Source: Actinomyces oris (GTDB taxonomy: Bacteria > Actinomycetota > Actinomycetes > Actinomycetales > Actinomycetaceae). From it: a DNA stretch of 64,000 bases. The translations under genes and the position numbers were made by a program. The DNA lies in assembly GCF_001937665.1 (NCBI RefSeq), contig NZ_MSKL01000012.1:17525-81524 (forward strand). Reading direction: 5' to 3'. Each line of letters opens with the position of its first letter. Within the stretch, counting starts at the first letter, position 1. This document shows, in pieces, positions 7,818-15,969 of the stretch. The notes beneath the pieces were generated by a model that saw only the letters and a program-made list of their open reading frames with translations, was not told the DNA's origin and searched no databases.

Positions 7818-9680
7818 TTACTCGCTGCCGCGGCAGGTCAGGCCCTCCTTGGGCATAGTGCCGGAGATCAGGTAGGTGTCGACGGCGTCGTTGACGCAGG
7901 AGGCGTCGCCGCCGTAGGCGGTGTGTCCGTTGCCCTCCCAGGTCAGCAGCTGGCCGGAGTCGAGCTGCTCAGCGAGGGACTTCGACCAGGCGTACGGGGT
8001 GGCCGGGTCCCCGGTGGTTCCCACCACGAGGATCGGCGCGGCGCCGTGGGCGTGGATCTGCGTGGGCTTCCGGGTCCCGTTGTGTCCCCAGACGCTGCAC
8101 ACCAGGTCCATGCCGACCGAGGTGTTCCCGAAGATCGGAGCCACACGCTTGGCCTCCTCGTACTGCGCGGCCCAGGTCGTCTTGTCGCCCTCCACCGGGT
8201 AGTCCAGGCAGGTGACGGCCTGGAAGGCACCACCGCTGTCGTCCTTCGAGGCGGCGTCCTGCTCCTCGGTGGCCGCGAAGGCCGAGCCGTCGCGGTGGTT
8301 GATGGCCTGGTCGAGGGCCTTGTTCAGGGGCTCCCAGTTCTGCTCGGTGGTGTAGAGGTACTCGCTCAGGGCAGTGACGATGTCCGAGCCGGTCACGGTG
8401 CGGTTCGGGTCACCGGTCGACAGGGGCGTGCTGTTGGCGGAGGTGATGAGGTCACGGACCTGCTGGACTCCGGCGTCGGTGCCACCGCTCAGCGGGCAGC
8501 CGGCGGAGGCCTGGCAGTAGTCGACGTAGGTGCGCAGCGCCTGCTCGAAGCCCTTGGCCTGCCCCAGCCCCTGCTCGGCGAGGGACAGGGAGGGGTCGAT
8601 GGCGCCGTCGAGCACCATGCGCCCGGTGTTGGCGGGGAAGTTATCGGCGTAGACGGAGGCGAGGTAGGTGCCGTAGGAGAAGCCCAGGTAGTTCATCTTC
8701 TCCTGACCGGCCAGCGCCCGCAGGATGTCGAGGTCCCGGGCCGCGGAGACGGTATCGACGTGGTCGAGCAGGGCGGCGGGCTCGGTATTGGAGGCACACT
8801 GCTCGGTCAGCTCCTGGAAGGACTGCCGGGTCGACTCCGCCCACTCCTCGTAGGAGTCGCCGCTCGAGGCGGTCCCGGCGGAGGCCGTTGCGGAAGCCGT
8901 GCTACCTGCGGAGGGTGCACTCGAGGCCGACGGCAACGCCGAGGTCTCCCCGGAGGCGGAGGGCTCGGCGGTGCTACCGGATGAGTCGTCGTCGCTGGAG
9001 CAGGTGATGGCCGTGGAGGAGCCGACCCCGCGCGGGTCGAAGCCGATGATGTCGTAGGCGCTGAGCAGATCGGGGCTGAAGGCGTTGCCCGCCCGCTCGG
9101 CGAAGGAGACCCCGGAGTCGCCGGGGCCACCGGGGTTGATGAACAGGGCGCCCTGCGAGTGGCCGCCGGTGGCGGCGCGCTTCTTCATGGCGATTGAGAT
9201 GGTCTCACCTTTGGGATTGGCGTAGTCGAGGGGGACAGTGATGACGGCACAGCTGAAGCTGGCGTTATCGGTCTCCTCCTCGGAGGAGTCGGACGTCTCG
9301 GTCGCGCCGTCGGAACTCGGGGCGGCCGTTGTCTGCGCCGACGTCGTGGCTGCGGTCGTCGTGGAGGCACTCGCCTGGGCGGTCTTCTCGGAGGTCTTCT
9401 CCATGCCGTCGGCGGCGCCGCAGGGGTACCAGTTGACGGCCTGACGGTAGAAGGACTCCAGGCCGGAGGGAATCGGGCCCGGGACGGTGGCCGAGCCGCC
9501 CGCTGCGGGGGCGACTCCTGTCCCGCAGGCGCTCAGGCACCCGCCGACGAGGACCGCCAAGGCGCTGATCCCCGCACGTCGACGGCGCGGCGAGCCGCCT
9601 GTCATCGAGGACTCCGCAGCCGTCTGCGCCGGGTTGGCGCGCCCTGAGTCGACCGGGCGCTGCCTCGCTGTTCTTCTCAT
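7818..9680 (-). CDS. Secreted lipoprotein alpha/beta hydrolase (TAP-type peptidase)
   Basis: A 620-residue protein. After an Arg-rich N-region and hydrophobic core it carries a lipobox-like LSAC, so it is probably a lipid-anchored exoprotein. A Ser/Thr/Ala-rich linker precedes the alpha/beta-hydrolase domain, with nucleophile motif GFSYGT, an acidic position in GTTGDPATP and His in GNGHTAY. A second long Ser/Ala-rich insertion lies near residues 270-310. The family (tripeptidyl aminopeptidase-like, Abhydrolase plus TAP_C) removes N-terminal peptides. The start is set at 9680 because TAGGAT (9688-9693) lies 7 nt upstream; earlier in-frame ATGs lack support. Confidence 0.85.
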   Translation of the reverse strand: MRRTARQRPVDSGRANPAQTAAESSMTGGSPRRRRAGISALAVLVGGCLSACGTGVAPAAGGSATVPGPIPSGLESFYRQAVNWYPCGAADGMEKTSEKTAQASASTTTAATTSAQTTAAPSSDGATETSDSSEEETDNASFSCAVITVPLDYANPKGETISIAMKKRAATGGHSQGALFINPGGPGDSGVSFAERAGNAFSPDLLSAYDIIGFDPRGVGSSTAITCSSDDDSSGSTAEPSASGETSALPSASSAPSAGSTASATASAGTASSGDSYEEWAESTRQSFQELTEQCASNTEPAALLDHVDTVSAARDLDILRALAGQEKMNYLGFSYGTYLASVYADNFPANTGRMVLDGAIDPSLSLAEQGLGQAKGFEQALRTYVDYCQASAGCPLSGGTDAGVQQVRDLITSANSTPLSTGDPNRTVTGSDIVTALSEYLYTTEQNWEPLNKALDQAINHRDGSAFAATEEQDAASKDDSGGAFQAVTCLDYPVEGDKTTWAAQYEEAKRVAPIFGNTSVGMDLVCSVWGHNGTRKPTQIHAHGAAPILVVGTTGDPATPYAWSKSLAEQLDSGQLLTWEGNGHTAYGGDASCVNDAVDTYLISGTMPKEGLTCRGSE

Positions 9681-9794
9681 GTCCGGCATCCTACAAACGC
9701 GACCTGTGCCTGCCGCACAGCGTTCCTTCGCCTGCCACGAGTGCCCAGCGGCACCGACCAAAGAATGAGGGTCGGCCCCACCAAGGAACGATCG

Positions 9795-9812
9795 CTCATC
9801 CATTCGGATGAG
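9795..9812. promoter_or_regulatory. Inverted repeat between divergent genes
   Basis: CTCATCC-ATTC-GGATGAG is a perfect 7+4+7 dyad between the hydrolase (minus) and the second histidine kinase (plus). It could be an operator. It has no T-tract and is not near a gene end, so it is not a terminator. Function is unknown. Confidence 0.35.
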
Positions 9813-9983
9813 GCAGCAGGAAGATGATGTGAAGTCGGGATCGGGTAGCGACGCACACCGCTGATGTCAGAGGAGGACACTCCATACTCGAAATTTGTCT
9901 GACCTTCCGCCCCTGTCGTACGCTATACCAGCAGGATCCGATCGTGTGGTTGTTTTTGGCATGAGTCAGGGGGGACGGACATC

Positions 9984-11183
9984 GTGATAGCAGCGTTCCG
10001 TTCTGTCCAGCGTGCTCTTTTGAGGATTTTAAAGCATGTCAGAAAAAGCTCTCAAACCGTACCGACGCCCTACATTATCATCAGCATAGTTTTTGCTCTC
10101 ATCAACATCTCCCTACCAATAGCGCGCGACGTTATGATCCCCTCAGACATTCCATTCGTCACGCTGGCACCCCTTTTATGTTCGCTCATCCCCTTCTTCC
10201 CCCATCCGGCAAGCATTGCATACTCTGTATGTTGGCTCGTTTTGCTCATCGCACCGCATGCGTCCGTCAGCGACATGATAATAACCAATTTACTATTTCA
10301 CTTTTTTCTCGGTCGCTTTCTGCCCGTAAATAAACTAGCCATAGTTTTTCTATTCAATGAGTCGGCATACGCACTCGCTCTCGCCTCCACCAAGCCTCCG
10401 ACTCAAGAGATAAGGACTTTTCTTTTTAACGCCATCTCAGGTATAATATTAATCACAATCGGCGTCACGGTTTATCAGGCTGAAAAATATTGGAAAAACA
10501 AATTTCGTGCTACTGAGCAACGTCTAAATGAAGTTCGGGATGAGATCGCTAAAGAGATGCACGATCTCGTTGCCTACTCCATGTCGCAAACCGTGCTTCG
10601 TGCCCGGCTCGCAGCCGAGAATCCATCTTACCCTCAAGAAGCTCGTAATGACTTCTCTGCACTTGCCGGAAACGGAGCCGACGCCCTCCATGAACTGCGA
10701 ATACTTCTTTACGCCCTACGAAAAAGTTCCAACTACTCTTCACTTCCTACGCTTGAGGTGTCCATGCAGCCACGTCAGAGCATCGAGGCATCCATGCGCC
10801 TCGTGGCGCAAGATCTTCGCAACGCAGGGTTTCAGATAGAGTGTCATATAGCGGACAACGTGAATCTCAACCGAGGTCAAATATCAATTTTGTCTCGCGT
10901 TCTTAGGGAGATGGCCGCAAACATCATCCGACATGGCGATCCCAATAAACCTGCAAGTCTCTTTATCTCTCAGAACCAGCAGCATGTCCGGCTGCTTTCC
11001 ACCAACTCTGTGCGCGAGAGTCGAACCTCACCTCTACCTTCTTCTGGTATGGGCGTATTGGGTATGCAAGAACGACTGGCAGCACTCGATGGCACACTCA
11101 CGACCTCAAATGAGGACGGAACATGGCTCGTCAGCGCAATCATTCCTATCCCCTCGATTAAGGACACGGAGTACACCACGTGA
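9984..11183 (+). CDS. Sensor histidine kinase, AT-rich acquired gene
   Basis: A 399-residue sensor. About five or six N-terminal membrane helices (residues 28-165) lead to a HisKA_3-like helix with EMHDLVAYSM (His193) and a C-terminal ATPase domain with N-box REMAANIIRHG and SGMGVLGMQERL. The usual DDGxG box is replaced by LLSTNSVRES, a variant seen in some actinobacterial sensors. The start is GTG 9984 with a weak GGGGGGA upstream. Base composition and codon use (many A/T third positions) differ sharply from the flanking genes, which points to acquisition. It is coupled to the next gene by a GTGA overlap. Confidence 0.88.
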   Translation: MIAAFRSVQRALLRILKHVRKSSQTVPTPYIIISIVFALINISLPIARDVMIPSDIPFVTLAPLLCSLIPFFPHPASIAYSVCWLVLLIAPHASVSDMIITNLLFHFFLGRFLPVNKLAIVFLFNESAYALALASTKPPTQEIRTFLFNAISGIILITIGVTVYQAEKYWKNKFRATEQRLNEVRDEIAKEMHDLVAYSMSQTVLRARLAAENPSYPQEARNDFSALAGNGADALHELRILLYALRKSSNYSSLPTLEVSMQPRQSIEASMRLVAQDLRNAGFQIECHIADNVNLNRGQISILSRVLREMAANIIRHGDPNKPASLFISQNQQHVRLLSTNSVRESRTSPLPSSGMGVLGMQERLAALDGTLTTSNEDGTWLVSAIIPIPSIKDTEYTT

Positions 11184-11869
11184 TTGATGTCGGCATTGTC
11201 GATGATGACGCCCTTGTTCGCCACGCACTCACCACGCTTCTCAATGCACAGAGTGACATTTCTGTGGCCTGGACGGCTAGCGACGGGGAAGAAGTGATCC
11301 AACTTCTCGGCTCGCCCAAGAATTCGTCTGTCCAGGCCATTCTTCTTGACATTCAAATGCCCCGAATGGATGGGATCACCTTATCAACTATCGTTCACAA
11401 AAAGCTGCCCAACATCGCAATACTGATACTCACGACGTTTATCAATAGAGAACTAATTGACCGTACCCTGGCAGTCGGAGTGAACGGCTATATCGCGAAA
11501 GAAGACTCGATCGAATCCATCGCCGGAGCAATTCGTCAAGCGGTCGGAGGAAATTTAGTACTATCCCCCGGCCCTGGAAACCAGCTACGCACGAGAACTC
11601 CATCAACGGCGGACGAAGCCAAACCAAGGCCCACTGAGGAGACGAAGGCAGCAGATGCCTCCGGCCCTCCCGAACTTAGCTGCCTATCACCTCGCGAAAT
11701 CGAAGTGTTGAAACTCATGATTGACGCTTTATCTAACAAGCAAATCGCCAGACGGCTCAACGTCAGTGAGGCAACAGTGAAAACTCACGTTTCTACACTC
11801 ATCGCTAAACTTGGAGTACACGATCGAGTAGGCGCAGTGGTCAAAGCATTGCGTCACGGACTCGCCTAG
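11180..11869 (+). CDS. LuxR-type response regulator, AT-rich acquired gene
   Basis: A 229-residue regulator. The receiver domain has DDD at residues 8-10, phosphoacceptor Asp57 in AILLDIQMP, and Lys in GYIAKEDS. A linker of about 30 residues precedes the LuxR helix-turn-helix (LSPREIEVLKLMIDALSNKQ). It starts with GTG inside the kinase stop. It shares the low-GC character of the kinase, so the pair moved together. Likely targets within the island are the secreted-protein genes at 13.1-13.8 kb, but no binding site could be assigned. Confidence 0.9.
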   Translation: MIDVGIVDDDALVRHALTTLLNAQSDISVAWTASDGEEVIQLLGSPKNSSVQAILLDIQMPRMDGITLSTIVHKKLPNIAILILTTFINRELIDRTLAVGVNGYIAKEDSIESIAGAIRQAVGGNLVLSPGPGNQLRTRTPSTADEAKPRPTEETKAADASGPPELSCLSPREIEVLKLMIDALSNKQIARRLNVSEATVKTHVSTLIAKLGVHDRVGAVVKALRHGLA

Positions 11870-11994
11870 AATTTTTCCGATAAACGTGCATAGTTTTCGA
11901 CAAATGAGGGCATGCAACTAACCAGCCATGGCGGGAAATCACGAGTGAGAAACATCGATTGTGAACGGTTCTGAGTCAGCGATAGCTACAGACT

Positions 11995-12337
11995 TCCGAA
12001 TGGTATGAGCTTTGGTAAGGATTCGACGATGGGGATGATCACGACAGGCTCAGCACGGTCACCCTTGCACCCGGTCTGAAGTGGGAGGCCGTTGCGGAAG
12101 GCCAGTAGCTCAGCAATGACCTGAGGCATCCTGTCTCTCCTTGGAGTAGCGGATTTTCTTGAGGTCGTCCTCGCGCTCGACCACAACGTATGAGGTGCAG
12201 GAGTGTACGTCGTACAAGCACACGTCAGTCCCATCGGCGGGGACGTAGGGCAGGCAGATCTGTCGATCCTGTTGCCGCCGCCAAATGGACAAAGGCGCCT
12301 TCAAGCATCTTCCGCAGCGACCGAGTACTAGGCTCAA
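11995..12337 (-). pseudogene. Decayed IS1634-family transposase fragment (catalytic core)
   Basis: On the minus strand one frame reads CLYDVHSC...VEREDDLKKIRYSKERQ and a shifted frame continues PQVIAELLAFRNGLPLQ...AEPVVIIPIVESL. Together they match the IS1634 DDE-core pattern LYDVTT-YFE-EDDLRK-GYSKERR-PQV-VGLL-D-GFPL-...-E--TI-PI. At least one frameshift separates the halves, and both ends are missing. This is a non-functional remnant. Family assignment is by remembered motif order, so moderate confidence. Confidence 0.7.
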
Positions 12338-13084
12338 CTCACATCACCGAGTACCGGCCGAACCGGCCGAAGTCGACGAATCATCGACAGCGCGGGATAG
12401 GGTCCGGGACTGGCTACCCCAGAGCAACGCAGCGATAATCATTATTGGTAACATTCTCATCGGCGGTGTTGTTGACCGCGCCCGTATTGGCAATCGCTTC
12501 TGCTTCAACATCTCTCCTCTGATCGCGATCTGCACGGCCATCACTCTGAGACTGCCCAGAACGTCACGTAGAGACGGACTCACCTCCCCACTCCATAACA
12601 GTGGAATGCCGAAAACATTTAAAAGCAAAAACTGTCAATATACGCGGCGGGAGTCTTAGATCTTATCAATGCGACTATCATCCACATGGCCCAACCGATC
12701 GGCCGATCCCCTGGCGTAAAAGTGGTGCCACTATTGATTCGTCACACCGACCACATCAACCTAAAAGGGAGTCTCAATGTTTTTCTTCCTTCCATCCAGG
12801 CGCCTACCAAATCCAACTAATCCAAAATCTGGCCTTGATTGGGCATGTTGGCTTATTGGGTTCTGCTGACGATTTTCACGACGAACAACCACACTGCCAC
12901 CCATCGACCTTATTTCTAATACAGAACATTCCAGGAAAGGGGATCACATCACGCAATAAAAAGCACCCAACATCGCGCATATCGAACCGCACGAATAGCA
13001 TGGTTACACACACTCTCCGAATGGCTGCGCTATTCACCCAACTGACGACATCACTAGTCATCACCACAGAAACAAGGAGCGATC
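12338..13084. other. Degenerate intergenic stretch with no recognised gene
   Basis: About 750 bases of mixed composition. Open frames exist (for example 12344-12628 minus and 12285-12659 plus) but show no recognisable family, have poor starts and overlap one another. It contains an AT-rich 11-bp palindrome ATAATCATTAT at 12435-12445 and a 30-codon frame with a ribosome binding site at 12777-12869. The best reading is decayed DNA between the transposase remnant and the secreted-protein genes. Confidence 0.5.
12777..12869 (+). CDS. Possible 30-residue peptide
   Basis: ATG at 12777 is preceded by AAGGGAG at 5-nt spacing and opens a 30-codon frame ending GFC-stop. The peptide starts MFFFLPSRRL and ends in a hydrophobic, Trp/Cys-containing tail (DWACWLIGFC). 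It is too short for coding statistics and has no recognised leader or homologue. It is listed because of the good ribosome binding site and its place in the island upstream of the secreted proteins. Confidence 0.2.
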   Translation: MFFFLPSRRLPNPTNPKSGLDWACWLIGFC

Positions 13085-13369
13085 ATGAAGAAGTATCTGA
13101 AGGGCGCAATCACTGCAGGCGCCGCAGGCATCATCCTTGCAGGAGGAATGGCCTCTCCCGCGTCCGCCGCTATCAAAGGCCCCTTCTACGTGACGGGCCC
13201 CGGACCGGGAAAGTGCCATGAGATTACTATTGAGTTCTACACGCCGGGATCCGCACAGCACTCAAGGATCGAACGCATGACTAAGTGCGGTACTGGCAAA
13301 ACAGTTCGGCACTACAATTCGAACCACACTAAGTGGCGGATCATCGGTAACCGAGTGTACCGTATCTGA
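13085..13369 (+). CDS. Small secreted two-cysteine protein, copy 1
   Basis: A 94-residue protein with a clear Sec signal peptide (MKKYLKG, hydrophobic AGAAGIILAGGMA, cleavage after ASPASA), leaving about 65 residues. The mature part has two Cys (GKCHE and TKCGT) that could form one disulfide. It shares with the next gene the pattern FxVTGPGxGKCxExxIEFYTPGS then CG then SNHT. AAGGAG lies 7 nt before the ATG. The family is not recognised: no lantibiotic leader, lipobox or sortase signal. It is basic and small, so a bacteriocin, inhibitor or surface-binding role is possible but unproven. Confidence 0.85.
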   Translation: MKKYLKGAITAGAAGIILAGGMASPASAAIKGPFYVTGPGPGKCHEITIEFYTPGSAQHSRIERMTKCGTGKTVRHYNSNHTKWRIIGNRVYRI

Positions 13370-13442
13370 ATCCCCTAGCCCTCAGTTCTCGCGCAACTGT
13401 CGACAACAGCTCAGGAAATCCGCGTAGTCACAGTTCAACATC

Positions 13443-13482
13443 GGCCGGTGTGCACCACAAAGGACTGTGGTGCACACCGGCC
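13443..13482 (+). terminator. 17-bp perfect hairpin between the secreted paralogues
   Basis: GGCCGGTGTGCACCACA (13443-13459) pairs exactly with 13466-13482 around a 6-nt loop AAGGAC. There is no T-run after it. It lies 36 nt upstream of the second gene and could be a terminator or attenuator that sets the ratio of the two products, or an mRNA-stabilising stem. Confidence 0.65.
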
Positions 13483-13517
13483 CACCATCACCTCAGCATT
13501 AAAAAGGGAGACATAGA

Positions 13518-13826
13518 ATGAAGACATCAATCAAGGGGGCATTAACAGCCGGCGTCGTTGGCGTGATCCTGGCAAGTAGCCTGGCGACATCAGCCAATGC
13601 TGCAGTTATCGAGCGCGATTTCAGCGTCACCGGCCCCGGTGCCGGAAAGTGCCGCGAACTCGACATCGAATTTTACACGCCCGGATCATCGCAAGCGCCT
13701 CGACATGAAAGCCTGCTTGCTTGCGGAAATCGCACAGCCACCGCTCACTTCCGTTCCAATCACACTCACGTAAGAACGACGGAGCGAGACATTTGGGACG
13801 GCCCTTTCAAAGTGTACAGTAACTGA
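13518..13826 (+). CDS. Small secreted two-cysteine protein, copy 2
   Basis: A 102-residue paralogue of the preceding gene. The signal peptide (MKTSIKG, GVVGVILASSLA, cleavage after SANA) is followed by about 74 residues with two Cys at matching positions (GKCRE and LACGN), the shared IEFYTPGSSQ and SNHT segments, and a 10-residue longer C-terminus. AAAGGGAG precedes the ATG at 13518. Signal peptide and core are conserved while the segment between the cysteines and the C-terminus diverge, as in secreted proteins under diversifying pressure. Function is unknown. Confidence 0.85.
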   Translation: MKTSIKGALTAGVVGVILASSLATSANAAVIERDFSVTGPGAGKCRELDIEFYTPGSSQAPRHESLLACGNRTATAHFRSNHTHVRTTERDIWDGPFKVYSN

Positions 13827-13855
13827 TCCACGAAACTCGCAAGGGCCCGGCGGTG

Positions 13856-14030
13856 CAGATCGTGTCCAAGTCCTGTGGGAGGCCTTACACGATGCCTACG
13901 CCCGTCTGGGGCTGGGCGAGGCGGTTGTGGATGGCTGTGCCTTGGAGCAGACAATCGCGCTCGTCTGACCGAGCCGATCTCCAAGGCCCAGCTCCACCAC
14001 ATCCTGGGTAAAGCAGGCAGAGGTAAGCCA
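13856..14030 (+). pseudogene. Decayed IS1634-like transposase fragment (N-terminal part)
   Basis: One frame reads LWEALHDAYARLGLGEAVV then QTIALV-stop, and the shifted frame continues LTEPISKAQLHHILGKAG. This resembles the N-terminal region of IS1634 transposases (LLW-L---Y-RLG...LVLARI-EPTSK). A frameshift is evident and the rest is lost: sequence switches at about 14035 into a copy of the downstream esterase C-terminus. It is oriented opposite to the remnant at 11995-12337. Confidence 0.6.
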
Positions 14031-14051
14031 GCATGCGGAGTTCCGCACCCC

Positions 14052-14336
14052 ACCGGTTCCTTCACCCTCACCCGCGACGGCGACCAGCTGGCCCTGGACG
14101 CCTCAGCCTCCACCGACACAGACGGCGCGATCGCCGGCATCGACTGGTACGTCCAGCACGCCGACGGCACCGAGGAGAACCTCACCGGCACCCGGGCAAC
14201 CACCACCGTCCCCACCGACAAGCAGGCCGTCGTCACCGCCGTCCCCACCGACAAGCAGGCCGTCGTCACCGCCGTCCCCACCGACAACCAGGACAAGGAG
14301 ACCTTCACCACCCAGACCTCCCCCACCATCAGTTAA
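14052..14336 (+). pseudogene. Truncated duplicate of the C-terminal domain of the SGNH esterase
   Basis: Encodes RDGDQLALDASASTDTDG...WYVQHADGTEE...RATTTVP, nearly identical to the PKD-like C-terminus of the gene at 14540-15856 (about 15620-15853). It lacks the catalytic domain and any start codon. A 33-nt unit (VPTDKQAVVTA) is tandemly repeated at 14208, 14241 and 14274, once more than in the parent. It appears to have been left by an insertion-sequence-associated rearrangement. Confidence 0.8.
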
Positions 14337-14361
14337 CAGCCAGAATCCCGGCCCAATACCG

Positions 14362-14411
14362 ACAGATTCTTCACAGACGACGCGGCTCCGGGTCGTCTGT
14401 GAAGAATCTGT
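14362..14411 (+). terminator. Hairpin repeat family A, copy 1
   Basis: A perfect 20-bp stem: ACAGATTCTTCACAGACGAC (14362-14381) pairs with 14392-14411 around the loop GCGGCTCCGG. It shares the ATTCTTCA arm and the identical loop with other members at 21132, 33361, 34748 and 61633. There is no T-tract. It is terminator-like and follows the broken duplicate. Confidence 0.7.
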
Positions 14412-14539
14412 TGTTAGAAAGGCAAAGCGCGGCCATCAGGGCGCCGACGGCGCATCCGTCCCTTCCCGAAGTCGCCGACTTGGTCCCGCTGCCGGGTCGT
14501 GGTTGACTCAACGCCCTACCACGATCCGAGGAGCGCCAT

Positions 14540-15856
14540 TTGCCCGCGTCCGGCACCCCGCCGCAGCCCGCCGACCAGGCCGGCTCTACCGACTCGACCA
14601 CTCACCACCCACGCCGTCGGCGCCGCCCGGCCGGGCGGCTGGTGCTGCTCACGGTCATCGCGGTTCTGCTCGGCGCGAGCCAGGCGACACCCGCGGTGCA
14701 TCTCGACCCACCCGACCTCAGCGGCCTGCCGGAGGGGGCCTACGTGGCTCTGGGCGACTCCTACGCCTCGGGCTTCGGGGTGCCGCCCTACGCAGAGGGC
14801 ACCGACGTCACGGACGGCAACACCTGCCGGCGCTCAGCAGGCTCCTACGCGCACATCGTGAGCAAGAGGATCGGGCGGACCCTGGAGATGGGCGCCTGCT
14901 CCGGGGCCCGAACCCGCAGCTTCTACGAGGCCAACGAGTCCTGGGGAGAGGTCGCCCAGCTCGACCGACTCGGCCCCGCCACCGGCCTGGTCACCTTCTC
15001 CATCGGGGGAAATGACGCCGGCTTCGCCAGGATCCTCGGCGACTGCATCGGCGGTGGAGACCGGGGCTTCCTCTCAGCGGCCGGCTGCAGCAGCGACGCG
15101 GAGGTGACCGGTGCGGTCGACGGCGCCATCGACGCCCTGGCCGGCAAGACCACGCGTGACGGCGTCTACAGCTACGAGTCGATCATGACCGATATCGGCA
15201 CCCGGTCCCCCAACGCAGCGGTCGTTGCCGTCGGCTACCCGCGCCTCTTCCCCGAGCAGGGTGGATCCGGCGGGCTCCTCCTGGGCCGCTGCCACGGCGT
15301 CACCAAGGTGGACCAGCGCTGGATCAACGCCAAGACCGACGAGCTCAACACCGCTTTCAAGGCCGCGGCCCTGCGCCACGGCTACCTGTTCGCCGACCCC
15401 ACTGAGAACTTCGAGCGCCACGAGCTGTGCGGCCGTCACGGCTCGTGGATGTTCGGGCTGCTCGAGACCGGGCGCTTCCACCCCAACATCGACGGTCACC
15501 GCGCCACGGCCGACGCCGTCATCAAGGCCCTGGGCGTCGCCAACCGGACCACCCAGCCGGCCCAGCTCGCCGACGTCGAGGCGCAGGCCGCCAATGCCCG
15601 GCCCGTGGCTGCGATCAGCGTCTCCCGTAACGGCGATCAGCTGGCCCTGGACGCCTCGGCCTCCACCGACACCGACGGCGCTATCGCGAGCGTCGACTGG
15701 TACCTCCAGCACGCCGACGGCACCGAGGAGGTCCTCACCGGTGCCCGGGCAACCACCACGGTCCCCGCCGATGAGCAGGCCGTCGTCACCGCCGTCGTCA
15801 CCGACAACCAGGGCAAGGAGACCTTCTCCAGCCAGGTCTCCCCGGCCGCCAGCTGA
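14540..15856 (+). CDS. Secreted SGNH-hydrolase esterase/lipase with PKD-like C-terminal domain
   Basis: A 438-residue exported protein. After a basic N-terminus a hydrophobic segment (LVLLTVIAVLLG) serves as signal peptide or anchor. The SGNH domain has GDSYASG (catalytic Ser), SIGGND (blocks III) and His in NIDGH. Several Cys probably form disulfides outside the cell. The C-terminal ~80 residues (PVAAISVSRNGDQLALDASAS) are PKD/Ig-like, perhaps for binding. It starts at TTG 14540 with GAGGAG six bases upstream. A partial copy of the C-terminus lies just upstream (14052-14336). Substrate is not determined; lipid or carbohydrate esters are typical. Confidence 0.88.
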   Translation: MPASGTPPQPADQAGSTDSTTHHPRRRRRPAGRLVLLTVIAVLLGASQATPAVHLDPPDLSGLPEGAYVALGDSYASGFGVPPYAEGTDVTDGNTCRRSAGSYAHIVSKRIGRTLEMGACSGARTRSFYEANESWGEVAQLDRLGPATGLVTFSIGGNDAGFARILGDCIGGGDRGFLSAAGCSSDAEVTGAVDGAIDALAGKTTRDGVYSYESIMTDIGTRSPNAAVVAVGYPRLFPEQGGSGGLLLGRCHGVTKVDQRWINAKTDELNTAFKAAALRHGYLFADPTENFERHELCGRHGSWMFGLLETGRFHPNIDGHRATADAVIKALGVANRTTQPAQLADVEAQAANARPVAAISVSRNGDQLALDASASTDTDGAIASVDWYLQHADGTEEVLTGARATTTVPADEQAVVTAVVTDNQGKETFSSQVSPAAS

Positions 15857-15860
15857 CCGT

Positions 15861-15915
15861 CCGCGCGTTCGCGGGGTAGGTCGCTCGGTCGTACCTTTAA
15901 CCCTCGAACGCGCGG
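15861..15915 (+). terminator. Hairpin after the SGNH esterase
   Basis: CCGCGCGTTCG (15861-15871) pairs perfectly with CGAACGCGCGG (15905-15915) around a 33-nt loop; a further CGAACGCGCGAG follows at 15925. It sits between the convergent esterase and the phosphatase gene. Probable bidirectional terminator without a U-tract. Confidence 0.45.
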
Positions 15916-15969
15916 CATAAGGCACGAACGCGCGAGGGCGGGTCACCCCCTGGCCCAGCCCTGCGAGCT

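Noticed and set aside
12434..12446. AT-rich palindrome resembling a Fur/Zur half-site (GATAATCATTATT)
   Set aside because: No intact gene follows it; it lies in decayed DNA and is short enough to be chance.
12601..13221. 206-codon plus-strand frame overlapping the first secreted protein
   Set aside because: No ribosome binding site, composition of random translation, and it runs into a different frame over a gene with a clear signal peptide.
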